DNA of 64,000 nucleotides from Strigops habroptila (taxonomy: Eukaryota; Chordata; Aves; Psittaciformes; Psittacidae), in NCBI RefSeq assembly GCF_004027225.2, contig NC_044278.2, positions 98,510,743 to 98,574,742 on the forward strand, read 5' to 3'. Positions 1 to 15,313 of this stretch are shown in pieces. The position numbers and the translations under genes were made by a program. Position 1 is the first letter of the stretch. Every line of letters begins with the position of its first letter. The notes under the pieces are model-generated. The model had not been told where the DNA came from. It searched no databases and saw nothing but the letters and a program-made list of their open reading frames with translations.

Positions 1-2083
<2,083 letters not shown>

Positions 2084-4227
2084 TGAAAGGCAAATCCCAT
2101 CACTTTGGTGCAATACTAGACCCCATCAAATCCTTCCCAAGTGGGGATTTAGACACCCATCTTGTAAAAAACAATTCAGACTGCCTGTTTTCCACTACTG
2201 CCTTAAACTTCTAGGTGCTTAAAATCAGTAGCTTTTGTGGTCAACCTGGAAATTTCTTAGTTTCCAAAAACTAGGTATTCCATAGCCAGCTTTTGTGGAA
2301 AATAAGCAGAGATTGCATGGTGATGTTTCCCCCTTGTTTGCATAAAGAGCTCTACTTAGAGGGGTTTAGCAACATGTAAATGTAGCACATATCTTAGGCA
2401 GTTGCGATCTCTTCTATTATTACTGATTTGCAATAGAGCTTGGTAGAGCCATAGATCTGAAAAGAACGTCCTTATGTCTGTAGACTAATTTACAGTCTCG
2501 CCATTACTATAGACAGGTAAATATAGTCTCAATAAAGAAACACTGGGTTCTCCTTCAGCCCCCACCGAGTTTGCTGGGAATTGTTATTCTTTGTCACCTG
2601 TGTCATCCCTGGCAAGAGATTGTCTTAATTTCTGATGACATTCACTCTGGCCAGCCACAGGACCAGAAGGGCTTCTTGCAAGCAGAATACAAACCCCAAA
2701 AGAACATCTGACCTCCCCTCTGTTGTTTGGAAGAAACAGGAGGTCACCATTCATATGTGAACTTTGAAGTCTGTTTTGTGTGTGATCTATCAGTGTTAAG
2801 AGTGAGTTTCTTAAATCTTCTGAATGGCCTTCTCACCCAAATGAGATCTTAACTCCTTTTTGCACTTAGGATTTACTTAGGTGCCTGTCATAGCATCTAA
2901 AACCCAGAAAATGGTGAGTATTTCAAGACTGTTTACAGATGTGCTAGACTTACTTCCTATAATGCTGCAGGGGACTATTCAGCCTGCAAACTAGAGAAGT
3001 TGCACCATTAGAAGCCAGTTGATCCTGCTAGGTCCCATAAGAAGTGGCTTGAGTATGTCCCTTTGCCTTGCAGGTGTGGTTCTATACAAATGACTGAATC
3101 AAGCTGATTGAATTCACATCTAAGATACTACAAAACTGCTTGAGGCTCGAGCCCAGTTCCCTTATGTTCTAAAAGTAGATGAGTTGAGTCCCACACAGCT
3201 TTCTGATCTGACTCTTTCTGTTCATTCTTGGGGACGTCTCTCCTTAACTCTATGAGAGCGTTAAGAGTGCTTTGTAACTTCTCGCAAGAGTCGAAGCCAA
3301 AATCTCCCTGCCCGTGACCACGCTGTTACTTTGTTCTTGAGAAGGAACTGACATCTTGTTCACACAAAAGTGTTAAGGGAAAACGAGAAAGCAAGAAACC
3401 CAACAAGCAGCATTTTCTTTAATGGGAGACGTGAATGGGCATGTTGTTTGTAAAGGCAGTGTAGCCAGTTATGCAATATTTTCATTATCTCAGCAACTCA
3501 GGGGCAGTCTCTTTGATGTGTTATCTGCCTCCATGCGCAGCATGGCAGCACAAATGGTGATGTTGATGCACTAAATAATGTTGCTGCTGTATTATCACCT
3601 TGCTTTGTTGAAACAACAGCAGCCACTATAGTGCCTCGGGCACCAGAAAATCAGTACAAGGAGTTATTTGGAAACTTTTCCCATGACCTTTGGAAAATGG
3701 CTCTGCAAATCTCATCTTGGTTCTTTCTTCCTGGCCTGTGAAAACTCTTTCCTGTACTCGGTCTTCTCCAATTATTTCTCTCCTAAGGTGTGAGCCCTGG
3801 TGTATTCAGTCTGGGGACAGGAATGTCCCTGGGTGTTGGATATGCAGTGCACAGAGGAGCATGTTGTCTGTCAGAGCCATGCACCAAAAGCTCTCAAGTG
3901 CACAACAGCCCTGTGGCTTCTCCTCTGATTCGTGTTCAGATGCTTCTGGTTACCTAGAGCCCACAAGGCAAGCCTTGCCTCCTACCCCACTGATGCTTCA
4001 GCTACCACCTGGGAGGCAGGGATGGGCAGGGACTAAGACATGAGAACTTGCTGGGACTATATAATCTTCTGGAGGCAGGACATGGGACGGAGAGACATGA
4101 AAGTCTTGTCCTTTCTGATAACCTTCCTGTGCCCATGAAGCAGCTAGGAGGAGCTCACCCTCAGGCAAATATGAGTTTATCATCAGTGAGATCAGACACC
4201 AGTTTCCATCCACTGAGTGGCTGTCGT

Positions 4228-4305
4228 CCCCTCTTCACAGATGAGGCAGCTGAAGCACAAAGTTTCTCTAAGCTGAGGTGTGAACCCAGCATCCTTCTTC
4301 CTACA
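4228..4305 (+). repeat. Possible amniote MIR / CORE-SINE relic
   Basis: The phrase CTTCACAGATGAGG, followed by CTGAAGCACAAAG and, after a gap, GTGTGAACCCAG, resembles the central part of MIR-type tRNA-derived SINEs (acagatgagg-aaactgaggcac ... gaacccag). The match is short and has an apparent internal deletion. Birds keep few such relics, so coincidence is a real alternative. Confidence 0.3.
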
Positions 4306-5722
4306 TTTCCCCAGGTCTTGGGGCTGAGGGGACAACCCAATAGCCTTGGCTGTGCTTCACTGCACGAGGCAGCCCAGTGGCTGGAGCCTGGGCTGGAGAG
4401 AGCTGTTGCCCCCAGGAGCTGGAAAGGACTGGCAGGAGCAGCAGGACTGCTCAGCTGATCTCCATTGTGCCAGAAGGTGCATTTCTGGTCTCCCCGTGGG
4501 GGTATCAGTATCCTCTTCCCACCATCTGTGCAAAACACCACCACAGATTTGCAACTGGTTCTCATTTTATTCCCTCATTAAAAGAGCTTCACCTCCGGGA
4601 TCATTTCAGCCCTGGGGATGGAGGAGGCTACCTGCGGCCCACGAGTGAGGCACGGGGGTGCTGCCCTGCTGGCATGTCCCCTGCCCGGAGCTCCATCCGG
4701 CAGCCTGGGGCAGCAGCACCGCGATTGCCTGCCTGGAGCTGCCAGCAGAGGGAGGTGCCCAGCCACCTGCACTGCCGGGCTCTCCAAACCAGGCAGGCTG
4801 TGCTTCCAACCTGCCATTCCCATTCCTCCAGCTTTTCTGTCCAGTCACAGAGGCGCACCAGCTCCTATGGCACTTGTCCTTCTAGCTGTGTATTTTCCCT
4901 GCAGCTGAGTGCTTGAGACTTCACAACCTCAGAAGTCTGATTGGGCTCATTTAAAGATTTTATGCAAACATTCCCAGAACATTAATCTGAGGTGCCTGGA
5001 ACACAGGCCCTTTCTAGCCTGATAAGTGCACTGCAGATCAGAAAAATGCCGCCTGTTCAAAAGTACTCTTTGGGCTTTGGTGGGTCCGTATCTTACTCTT
5101 CCGCTTTCTTGCCCATTTTCTTCATTAAGTAGCAATGGATTTTATCCAGACTACTTATTATGGCATCTAGTTTTGGTGTTGATCCTAGTTTTGCAGGTGA
5201 TTGTCTGGAGACATGGGTTCTAGCAGCCTTAGTTGTCTGAGTTGTTCAGCACTCTACAATGCACGCACCTCTGGCAGATGTCAGTCTTCATATACTTCCA
5301 TGTCCTTGTTTCATGACATGAATATCACCCCCCCTGACTAGCGTTATGGCACGTAAGGCTCAGTCTTTCTGATCAGTGGCCCACAAATGAAGAGGCTCCT
5401 CCTCCAGTGGGACCATGTTTTGCATATTGCCCAATGGAAATCCAAGTTCAGCTCTGGCAGTGAGACAGCAACAGTTGTTGAGCTTTGAGACTTTGGGCTG
5501 TGACTTGGATGTCTTGTGTTGCTGTGAAATCAGGCTGCCCACTTCACAAGCAGACACTGTGCTTGCTTGAGGCCCAGGGACTTCTGGTTCTCTTTTCTCC
5601 CTGCCAGAATCACAACCCCATCTTCTGTTAGACACTACATATCCCTTATCTCCCTGAAAGAGCTGGAGAAATTACTGCAGGACTTCCTACAGCAGGCAGC
5701 TGGGAACTCCCATGGGAAAAGC

Positions 5723-5791
5723 AGTTTGGGTTGGAAAGGACCTTAAAGATCATCTAGCTCCAAACCCCCTGCCATGGGCAGGGACACCTTC
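5723..5791 (-). mobile_element. CR1 LINE 3'-tail fragment, antisense
   Basis: The + strand reads GGGTTGGAAAGGACCTTAAA, then TCATCTAG and CCATGGGCAGGGACACCTT. This is the reverse complement of the CR1 3' UTR seen in the sense direction at 23074, 29107 and 52714. About 70 bp remain and the terminal ATTCTATG units are missing. It lies in the last SMAD9 intron. Confidence 0.85.
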
Positions 5792-6418
5792 AAGGATAGA
5801 AAAACTATGGGAAAGATCTACACATAGGTTACATATGGTACATAGGAACCTTGTCACAAGTTTCCAGAGGTTCAGATGAATACTTAGAACTTCTAGTCTC
5901 AGACTCGTAGGATGCATCTCTACCAATAAATGAAGCAGTGCCCAGGGTCATTCCCAGTTCCTCTTAAAGTGTTATGACAGAGCCTGCCCTGCTTTTTGTC
6001 TGTGCGAGACAGCAGTCTGGCAGACTCTCCCGGGCACGTCTCCGGGGTGTGAGCAGCAGGGACCATTGGCTATGGGCTGTTTGCAGCGACCTAAGCTTGG
6101 AAACATGCCTTTCCATGCTATTTGGTTTCAGCACCTGGAAGTGTAACATTTTCATTTAATAGCATTATTAAAATGTAGCATTTTTAATATCTAATAGTAT
6201 AGAGTTCCCATATAACTATGGTAACAATGACCTTGAAAAGGAGCAAAGTTTCTAGAGAAAATTATGCCTAGGACAAAGCATTAAATCCTGGTAACTTGGG
6301 TGATGGACTGCCTGTGGCTGTGTTTTAGACTGTCAGCACTGCAGTTGTGATGACTTTATGTTTCTTTCTAAAAAAACCCAGAAACCTCACTTTTTGGTCC
6401 TTTTTCATGCTTTTATAG

Positions 6419-6562
<144 letters not shown>

Positions 6563-9500
6563 GAATCATCTCTAGAACTCCCTTAGGATGGATGCTATTG
6601 CAGGCAGTGGCTTATAGGATTTCCAGTGAACAGAAGCTTCTATATGTAGATGTATGTAGATGTAAATATACCTATACATAGTCTACGCTCCTTTTTTATT
6701 TCCATGTTACGTTTTGTGGTTTCTAGTTACTCTGATGCCAGTACAGTAAGGTTAGAAATTCAGGTATAGCATATCTGTTCTCTAGTACAAAATAAGCCAA
6801 ATTCCTGCAAAAGTGTCAGACATTTCCTGTGAGCATCTTCATTCCCCAGCCAAGCCAGTAAACGGTGCAAATTGTCAGCACTTTCATGCAGATTCAGAAA
6901 CCTGGCTGTAGCTGTTCCTAGTAGGTGAAATTCACCCCTCTGCAGGCAACCAAAGTCTGATCTCTGCACCATTTATATCCATTTTTCATCCTAATGTCAG
7001 GTCTTAAAAGAGGACCTTAGGTGGTGCACAGGACTTATGCATAGAGATGACTTTTATCCAGTGAACCAAAGGACTAAACTGTAATTCCAGTCTGTCTCCC
7101 TACTGCAAAGCACGATGGGACAACAGATCCTCTGACGAGCTGAGGCACCCCTCTCTCCCCTAGGATTTGGCAGGAGGAGAGAGCCCTCGGGACGCGTTCA
7201 GCACTGGAGCCTTATCAGAGCATTCTGGACACATCCAAGTAGTCTGATACTGTTGACACAGTAGTGTACGGTACTGTTGCACTGAAAAGCAACAAGCTTC
7301 TAAGGAAAAAAAAGAAAAAGAAAGAAAATTTGAAATATATGCCTGTAACTTTAAAAACTAATTAATTCCAGTGCTTTTTTGCAAAGTACATACATACTTG
7401 CATACGTATCCGGCATGTAAACTGAATCCTATCCATTATACAGTATTGATGTAGTTTGTTTTAAAGTTAAGACTGTCTGTAGTTAGACTACTGTGCTGAT
7501 ATCAAGGGTACGTCCGAAAGGGACTTGAACTGTGATTCAGGGAAGAGAAATGAAATGTGCAGTGAAGAACTGAATAATTACTTTATCATTCGTCTTGGGA
7601 TAGTCTCTGTACTGGGAACAAGAAGCCCCACGCTCACAGGATGCAGTGAGGAGGAGGCGGGAGTCAGCTATGTCCACCCCAGTGCTGGGCTAATCCTTGG
7701 GATCTGACTGCAGCGCTCGGGTTTGATGGAGAGGGCTTCCCTGACAGTCCCTTCACACATCCGCATGGATGGTTCCTCACCTTAGATACAGGCTTCAGCG
7801 TTTGCAGCGCTTTTGCCTCACAGCAAAGGATGGTGAGGCAGTACAAGCCACGAATAAGCCAAGAGTGAATCTATGTGCAGAACCTTTCTTAAAGGGTCTT
7901 TGGTCCTTCTGTAAGCAAGGAAACTTACTGCCCTCACCTGCATCCACAGAGCCAGCCTTGCAAAATGCAGTTCACTTTGTAACCTTTTCTGAGGAGGCAG
8001 GTGATACTCTTAGTACATTTTGATGGTCTTTTTACTACCTTCCTTAAGGGGTAGAGGGTTATTTCTTTCAGGTATAACAGTCCACTGAAAATTGTTTTGC
8101 TTTAAGGGCTAGAAAGAGTGATAACTTCTCCAATCTCATTCCTCCTTAGAACATACTAGAATTATCCTGAGGAGAAAAAAACCAAAACCAAACATTTTAC
8201 AGAATGTTTCTTTTCTTCTCACACAATATCTGGTGCTACACATTTTAGTGCATAATTAGAAGAGGATGCCTGAAATCTTCATCTACATCACATAATCCAA
8301 AGGAAATATCATTCACTAGAAAGACTTCCCATATGTTTTAGATGCTGTGAAGTACCTGTAACAGTGGTAATTATGAACAGAGCAGAAGAATCAGTAAACT
8401 AGCGGAGTTACTTCATTTAAATGCATCTTCAGCTGCCTGCAGAATTTATAGGGCACAGAGGATACATTATTGTTAAGTCTGAGCAGTAATAGGAAGTTGT
8501 ATAGGAAATTTGTAAATACGAAGAACCCTATTCCATCACCATTTGACATCAGCAGTGTCACCGTGGGATAGAAAAGCTTTTCAGTCTCTTGCAGCAATGA
8601 ATTCCAACAATAATGTTACACAGAAAGTCCAGGTGTGCCATTTATGGTTTAGCAGACTTGAGAGAGATCAGTTAGGAAAAAAGACATTTTGCTCAGATCC
8701 CTCTGTCGTCAGTGTCACTGTCCTGAAGTATTGGTAGTACATTTTTTAGCATGTTTATTGCACCATTTCTCCAATAACTTCTCTGTGCTTTTCATGTTGC
8801 TCATCCCTTTGCTTTCTTAGGACCTAAGGACAGAGAAAACCACCTCTCCGGTCCAGGATTTAGCTCTGTCATTTATCCTAGATTCCTCCTTGCCTTTTAG
8901 GCTGAAACCTCCTTCCCTCTTAATACAGAGAGAAGCCTAGGGGTTGTTTTTAGACATTCCCAGCATTGTCATCTTCCTCACAGATAGCAAAGGGGGATGT
9001 TCTGAGGTGCATCTGCTCTTGGGCAGCTCCAGAATCGTTTCCTGCCAATGCTGCAGAGGAAAATTGGATGGGCAGTGAAGGGAAGCAGATTCCTCTGGGG
9101 CATCATTCATTTCATCATAAGGCAGGCATTTCAAGTAGGTGAAATATACTGCTCTCTGAGCATGCTTATGTCTTCCCCTTTGACTATCAGGGGAACTGAG
9201 GGCCACTCAGCTCAAATGTGGACTGCTACATTGGACATTACCACAAGCAGGTGAGATGGGACCTAGGGAAGGTGTGATGGCTTTCCCAGAATAGTGATGC
9301 TTTCTCAGTAAGTGTCTGTGTTATTTAAATGGCAGTTGGTAAATTCAGAGCAGTTTTTAATTTTCTGTATGTCTACATTTATAGTAATCCTCATATCAAT
9401 AAGTTTTGGCTTTAATGCAGTCCATACCTACATCTTATTAAAGGTAGTCACCTTAATACTCCCTTACTAGTAAGTAAAGAGGCATTTCTGGAGCATGTTT

Positions 9501-10712
9501 TTTCTGTCCTATTTAAAATGTCTGCATTAGGATGAGATGAATTTCAGCAAATTTAACTATTTGCTGAAAGTTGGACTGAAGCACCTGATTCTGGGCAACC
9601 CAGGCCAACAGCCATCTCAGAGTTGTTAGCTTTTGGGAAGGCTGGTATCACGGTGTAACTTCTTCCTATTTTGGTGGCCTCTAGGGGCTTTGTTCACCGT
9701 ATGAGATGCTGTGCAAACACACAGCAGCTGACAGCTTCTTACCAAGGGAAGGGGAGAGCTCACATCACAAGGGATAAGTGGTAGCAGTAGATGAGGCAAA
9801 CAAACAGGAAGATGACCCCTGCCCACATACAAGATAAAAAGGAAGACTATAAGCCATTTATTCCCCTTTCTTTTTGAACAAAGTCTCTCTTACAGGCTTC
9901 TCTAGTATATGTGAATTATATGAGCTCAGTTAAAAATTCAGGTTTCTCATAATTTACAGCAGTGTAACTTTGTATCTCTCTCTAATGTCTCCCTGTTTTG
10001 GAGGGCGACATTTTCTGCTGAAAGGTCTTCATGAACCTATCAACCAGTAGTCAATTTAAAGCCTTTAAATGTACTCATTAATACTTCAAGATTTGGAGAT
10101 AGTCTTCCTGAGAGATTTAAAACCACTTACAGGGAGACTACTTAGTTGAAGGCAGAGTTTTTTAAATGTTTTTTGAGCCATCAACAGTTCAAACCCTCTC
10201 GAAGGTTTCTGTGGAGAAGTACCATGCGTCAGCAGGCAGCAGTGAGAGTTTGATCAGGCAGTGGCATAAAGCACATTCATCATGGTACGGAGACCGCTTG
10301 TTTTCCTATTAAGTGGTCAAGACAAGCAGACTGCTTAATTGCTGCCATTTCTTCAGCAGCACCAGTATTAATGTGCCATTTGCATCCAGAGGTGACGGTA
10401 GCAAATCCAGCACACTGGCTGCATGGAGCCATTCCGTGGCACTGCTGCTTGGATGGCTCAGCCCCATGACCTTGCACTGTAAACAGCTGATCAGGTACCA
10501 TAAGCAATGGTTGTAGCATTCAGACGTGCAGCATGTGCTTTGCCTCCCCATCAGAGGCTACGCCACAAGTGTCTACACCTCATGAAGATTTTAAGGTTTG
10601 CCTTCCTGATAATGTATCAGCAACACGAAGGGAAACTGTGACCCCAAGTAACATCAAGTGGAATCAATGAAATTCCATGTCTGCAGAAGGTACTGAGTCA
10701 AGACTTTCACTG

Positions 10713-10806
10713 TCCTGAGCAGCCTTCTCTGAGTGGTCCTGGCCTTGAGCACGGTGTCAGACTTGATGCCATGCAGAGATCGCTTCCAGTTCACATTGTT
10801 CTGTGG
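10713..10806 (+). mobile_element. Worn CR1 3' tail
   Basis: Reads CCTGAGCAGCCTTCTCTGAG, then TGGCCTTGAGCACGGTGTCAG, ACTTGATG, CGCTTCCAGTTCACATTG and TTCTGTG. This follows the order of the CR1 3' UTR (gagcagcctgctct ... ggccttgagcagggggttggac ... cttccaacctc ... attctgtg) with many substitutions. It is older than the tails at 23, 29 and 52 kb. Confidence 0.65.
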
Positions 10807-13800
10807 GGCTCTGCAGAGATTCAGTGATGACTGGTTGCCACAGGCAGAGACTCTCTGTTAGGAGAGACAGTTTCAGGATGAAGCATGTTTATCCTCAGCT
10901 ATTTCTGCATGAGTTCAGTGCAGGACAGAGTTGTGAGGTATTAATGTTCCCTTAGCATAAAATCAACACTGCAAACATCTCTCACTGTAAATATCATCTG
11001 CACCACAGAACTCTTAAAATGGAGAAAATCAGGCATTTGTGCCTGTAACTTTATCTAATCTGCCCTTATTCTTTCTGGCTTACAATGCTCACTTTTTCTT
11101 ATAAGCTCTATGAATCAGAAAGCCTCATCAGTGACTGAGGAGTTGCACAAACAGCTGGATTTGCAGAGGCAGCTTGGGCAATGACTGGTTCTTGGCTGGA
11201 TAGAAAGGATTTATAAAGAAGCTTGAACAAATTCCGTAACTTCAAAAAAGTCTCAAATATAAAGCAAAGTTTTTTGGCTCTTAGAGACTTCTCTGGTGCA
11301 GCTATAGCTTTCAGGAATACTTGAGCACTACATGGTGCTCAGCACAGGAAAGAAACATTATATCCTCTGTACTGTTCGCCTCTTGCCCCAGGTCCCCTTA
11401 AACTCACATAGTAAAGCAAACCCCCACACAATAATCAGTCATAGGGTAATACAATTTTTCAAAGTTGAGCAGTGCTGCCCAGAATATAGATTTATATAGT
11501 CAGAAATGTACTGAATGTAACATGTCCCACCTGCTCTCCAAGCCAAAGGTGAGAGCTCCTTGCTCTGGAGAAGCCTGGAGGGATGGCTTTTGAACATCTA
11601 AACCCAAGCCCTTCTGGGTGAGTGGAAACCCCACTGAAGGGGCGGAGAAGATTTTTGTAGAGGACTTTTAGCTCATAGTCGGTTTGAGTAGCTAGAGGTG
11701 CACTGAGAACATGAAGGGACTGGGGAGGAGGGAGCATGTGACCAGATATGCTCAGTGGTGATTGCTGGAGGTATAAGACAGTACATGCTTAGGTAGCCGT
11801 TGTGTTCACTCAGGCTTTTGACATTCACATGTAAACTAGTCATCAGGGCCTGGTTTAGGGACAGCTTGGAGTACCATAATCCTTAATCTGGTGCTTCCTG
11901 TACACACAGACTGGCTGAGTGTGCCAGCCTCCTGATTAAGCCATTAGATATGCTGGGACAAGCGGTTTCCTGTGTGATCTGGGGAGCAGAGTGGTTGCAT
12001 CTGGGAACTGCACTTGCAAGGTTACTCTTTGCCTCAGTGCAGGACTAATGAGGAGTTCAGCTTTGGGACAATCATTCAAGAGCACTCTAAGCACTTCTAC
12101 TGTGTGCTCCTCAAAGAAAATTGCAGTCTGAACAGAAACTGCATGACTGAAAGACACGGATTATTAGAGCATTTACCTAGGAATTGCAGTAAGGCAACTC
12201 ACTTTATGTGTAGCTGGGAAGAAGGAATCAGCAGGAGCCTTCACAGGGACTCCTAACTATGAAATCATATTTAGAACAGGAACTAAGAAGAGACGAGTGT
12301 GCTTCCCTGAGAGTGACTACGAGGTCAGGTCACCATCAAAAAAGAGCCTGGTAAGGGTTGGTCGCCATCTTGCAGCAGGGAGAGAGATTATAGGAGACTT
12401 TAGATCTGTGAATAAAAAGCTTCTTAACCTGGAGGCTTCACTGTAGTCAGTGAAACAAGGCTTCTTCCTAGTGGCAGCTCTGGGAGTACCTTCCTGGGAG
12501 GTACCAAAAGCCTGAGAGGGGATTTAGTCTTTGTTCAGCAAAGAGAAATCTCTTTGTGTCTCCAGTGCAGACGAACATTTCTCCGTGCTGTGCACCAGCA
12601 CAAAACACAGCCTTTGGTTTGTACCAACCATCCACTCATCAGAAGCTCCAGAGCAGCCAGGAGCAGCCAGAATCCTGTTACCTGATCACCCCAGGGCTTT
12701 CCAACAGCTTGCCCGGGTGTGCCTTACATTGTACTGCCATATTGATGCCATGCTTCCCTGCCAGGGAGGTGAGGCATATGAGCGTCCTGCCGAGGGGACA
12801 CCTCCATTTGCAGCTGGGCCATGCTTGCAACTTGGTGCCTGTACAGATGAATCTAATTTGCAGACCATGTCTCTGCAATGCAGACAGAACCACTACGTAC
12901 ACCCTCCAGTCAGCTACTCTTCCATTATAGCCAATGTGAATGGTTGCAGCTAATTGTGAACAGTTTTTAGATCTTCAGTCATAGTGTTTTTATTATCCAT
13001 GGATGCTGCTATTTTATATTCTGTGTTAGTATTCAAATAATATTGCATATGAATAGCATAGAAGAAATAGACCAACCAGTTGATAATTTTAAACACAGAC
13101 CTCCTCAGCAAAGAAAAGCTAGAAAAACCTTGATAAACTCTGACCCCTTGCACTTTCACAGTAGTGAGCACATCATGTCTCAAAGTGTTTTTTGATGCTA
13201 AAGTGTATGTTAAATCTGATTAATTCACAGTTATGTCCGTGAGAAGCTTTGCAAACAAGAGAGCAAGGGAACAAACGATGAGCAGAGATAATGCACATTC
13301 AAATGAATTTTCTTTGCTTAAAAACTCAAGCAATTGGAGTTTTTAATTATTTAAAATAGTTTTTAAGTACAAATTAAAAGTACCACAGCATACTTTCAGC
13401 AGATAAGTCAGTGTTAGCAATTTAATCCCTCATTTCAGTACCGCTGAATGATATGAATGGGGCTGAGAAGCAAGACAAGAAAGTGAAGAAAGAGGCCTTT
13501 TTGTGTGCATCAGTGAAGCCATAAGGCTGCAACGTTCAATGCAGTCAAGGGGCCAAAATGGTGGATTTGAGCAAGATGTGGAGGTTTTTGTGTTAAGTAC
13601 AAGCTACAGTCTGGTGCAGAAAAGCACTATGAATCATAGATAGATTTAATAGCGTCACTTTTGTCCGTGAACAATTCTGCCCTCTCTTTTTCATCAGAAT
13701 GAAAGCAAAACGTCTGCTCCACCTACAAGAAAGTATTATTCACAGTTAGTGATACTCTGTAAAACAGTGTAGATCGCTGCGTAAAGAATGCTACCTGGAC

Positions 13801-14091
13801 TGTTGCCTCTTGGGCATGAAAAATCTCAGACATATTTAGTTTCAGGAGCCTCAGATCAGGGCAGCTCAGAGTCCTCCCACCAGCCCAACTACTCTGGCCT
13901 ATGCCCTGTTGTATCAAGAAAGATAAAGCAACTAATCATCAAGTGGACATTTTCACAAGCATTCCTCCTGATGCATTTGAGGCATTCTGAAGTCAACATA
14001 TTTAGTCTGATGTTTGAACAACAACTTAATTTTCTCTGGCTGGAATTATTCTATTGTAAAAGGGATTATTCACATCTTGTGTTTTACTGTT

Positions 14092-14097
14092 AATAAA
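14092..14097 (+). terminator. SMAD9: Candidate SMAD9 poly(A) signal AATAAA
   Basis: A canonical hexamer in TTAATAAAGATATTTC. About 30-50 bases further on lies a T/GT-rich stretch (CCCTTGTTGTCTCC, then TTTTTCTCTTTG) typical of a downstream processing element. It is the last such signal before the LTR at 14221. Use by SMAD9 is inferred from position and strand. Confidence 0.45.
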
Positions 14098-14220
14098 GAT
14101 ATTTCGGATTTAAGAGCTCTTTCCCTTGTTGTCTCCGATTTTTCTCTTTGAAAGAGATTGGCCCTGGGGAGATGTAGGTCCTCATCTGATCACTGGTGAC
14201 CTTGGGAACCAGAGCATTTA

Positions 14221-14787
14221 TGTCGTGGTTTGAGCCCAGCCGGTAACTCAGAACCACACAGCCGCTCGCTCACTCCCCCCCCTTCTTCCTCCCCCCGCTC
14301 CCGGAGGGATGGGGAGGAGAATGGGAAGAATGCAACTCCCACGGGTTGAGATAAGAGCAGTCCCGCAACTAAGGTATAACACAAAACCACTACTGCTACC
14401 ACCAATGATAATAACGATTAGTGAAATAACAAGGGGAGAGGATACAATTGCTCACCACCCGCCGACCGATACCCAGCCCGACCCGAGCAGTGATCTGGCC
14501 TTCCGGGTAACTCCCCCCGGTTTATATACTGGGCATGACGTGCTGTGGTATGGAATACCCCTTTGGCTAGTTTGGGTCAGGTGTCCTGTCTCTGCTTCCT
14601 CCCGGCTTCCCCTCCTCCCTGGCAAAGCATGAGACTGAGAAAGTCCTTGGTTGGAATAAACATTACTTAGCAACAACTAAAAACATCGGTGTTATCAGCG
14701 TTGTTCCCAGGCTGAAAGTTAAAAAACACAGCACTGCACCAGCTACTAAGCAGGAGAAAAATGACTGCTATAGCTGAACCCAGGACA
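14221..14787 (+). mobile_element. Solo LTR (ERV type), 567 bp, 5-bp TSD
   Basis: The element begins TGTCGTGGTTTGAGCCC and ends GAACCCAGGACA. It is flanked by the perfect duplication ATTTA at 14216-14220 and 14788-14792. TG...CA ends with a 5-bp duplication are typical of ERVL-like retroviral LTRs; the family name is not certain from memory. A TATA-like TTTATATACT lies at 14521, and an AATAAA at 14655-14660 would be the LTR poly(A) signal. No internal retroviral sequence follows, so this is a recombined solo LTR. A near-identical copy lies at 60510, and this copy keeps several CpG sites that the other has lost. It sits between the convergent 3' ends of SMAD9 and RFXAP. Confidence 0.9.
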
Positions 14788-15307
14788 ATTTAGAAAGCAT
14801 TTATTCATACAAGTCAGTCTTCGGTGAGAGGAATCACTGATTTCACCGAGTCAGTAATGGGATGAAGCAATACTTCCCGCAGAATAGGATGCTTGACACT
14901 ATAAAATGGATTGGAAATTAATACTCCATAACGTATGCATGTTATAAAGTATATGTATTCCTCATATCCCGCGGTATATTTGAAGGTTCGAGGGGATGAT
15001 CATCTTAATATGGAAGGAGGCAGCCTTGATCCAACAGGCAGTTGTGAGCAGTAATGCTGCCCTAGCAAAGAAACCCAGCTGTGGACCAGACAGACATTAG
15101 TTTGGAGACAGACCTGCAGCTGTGCAGGTTCTCAAACTGCTCAAGGAATAAAAAGAGAGACATAGTAAGCATGTACTGTTACAGAAGTCAGGTTTTAACC
15201 GGAGTGATTTTACTTAAAACTAAAACAATAGCCTTGGATCACGAAAGTTTTAATTACACCTAGTCAGAGCTAGCCATTTTAGTATAGCAAAACATCCAAC
15301 ATACAAA

Positions 15308-15313
15308 TTTAAT
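15308..15313 (-). terminator. RFXAP: Candidate RFXAP poly(A) signal (ATTAAA)
   Basis: On the minus strand this reads ATTAAA followed at once by TTTGTATGTTGGATGTTTTG, a GT-rich run suited to a downstream element. It would give a 3' UTR of about 1.4 kb. Other minus-strand hexamers exist at 15902-15907 (ATTAAA), 15249-15254 (ATTAAA) and 14800-14805 (AATAAA, beside the LTR), so the choice is tentative. Confidence 0.35.

Larger units (their letters stand above)
6563..14120 (+). other. SMAD9: SMAD9 3' UTR and/or downstream sequence
   Basis: No further coding sequence is recognised between the SMAD9 stop codon and the LTR at 14221. Candidate + strand poly(A) hexamers are ATTAAA at 9437, AATAAA at 12411, ATTAAA at 13373 and AATAAA at 14092. 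Only the last is followed by an obvious T/GT-rich element. If it is used, the 3' UTR is about 7.5 kb and would carry a worn CR1 tail (10713-10806). Earlier sites would make the rest intergenic. Small open frames up to 140 codons occur (for example around 12.5-12.95 kb) without recognisable features. Confidence 0.5.

Noticed and set aside
3690-4916. Cluster of 100-180-codon frames in the last SMAD9 intron
   Set aside because: They overlap in multiple frames and on both strands in a GC-richer patch, with no domain or splice context.
12531-12953. Two overlapping + strand frames of 124 and 140 codons downstream of SMAD9
   Set aside because: Mutually out of frame over the same DNA, no domain; likely chance frames in the 3' UTR or flank.
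14309-14676. Open frames within the LTR at 14221 (and the matching ones at 60.7-60.96 kb)
   Set aside because: They occur on both strands of both LTR copies and reflect LTR sequence, not genes.
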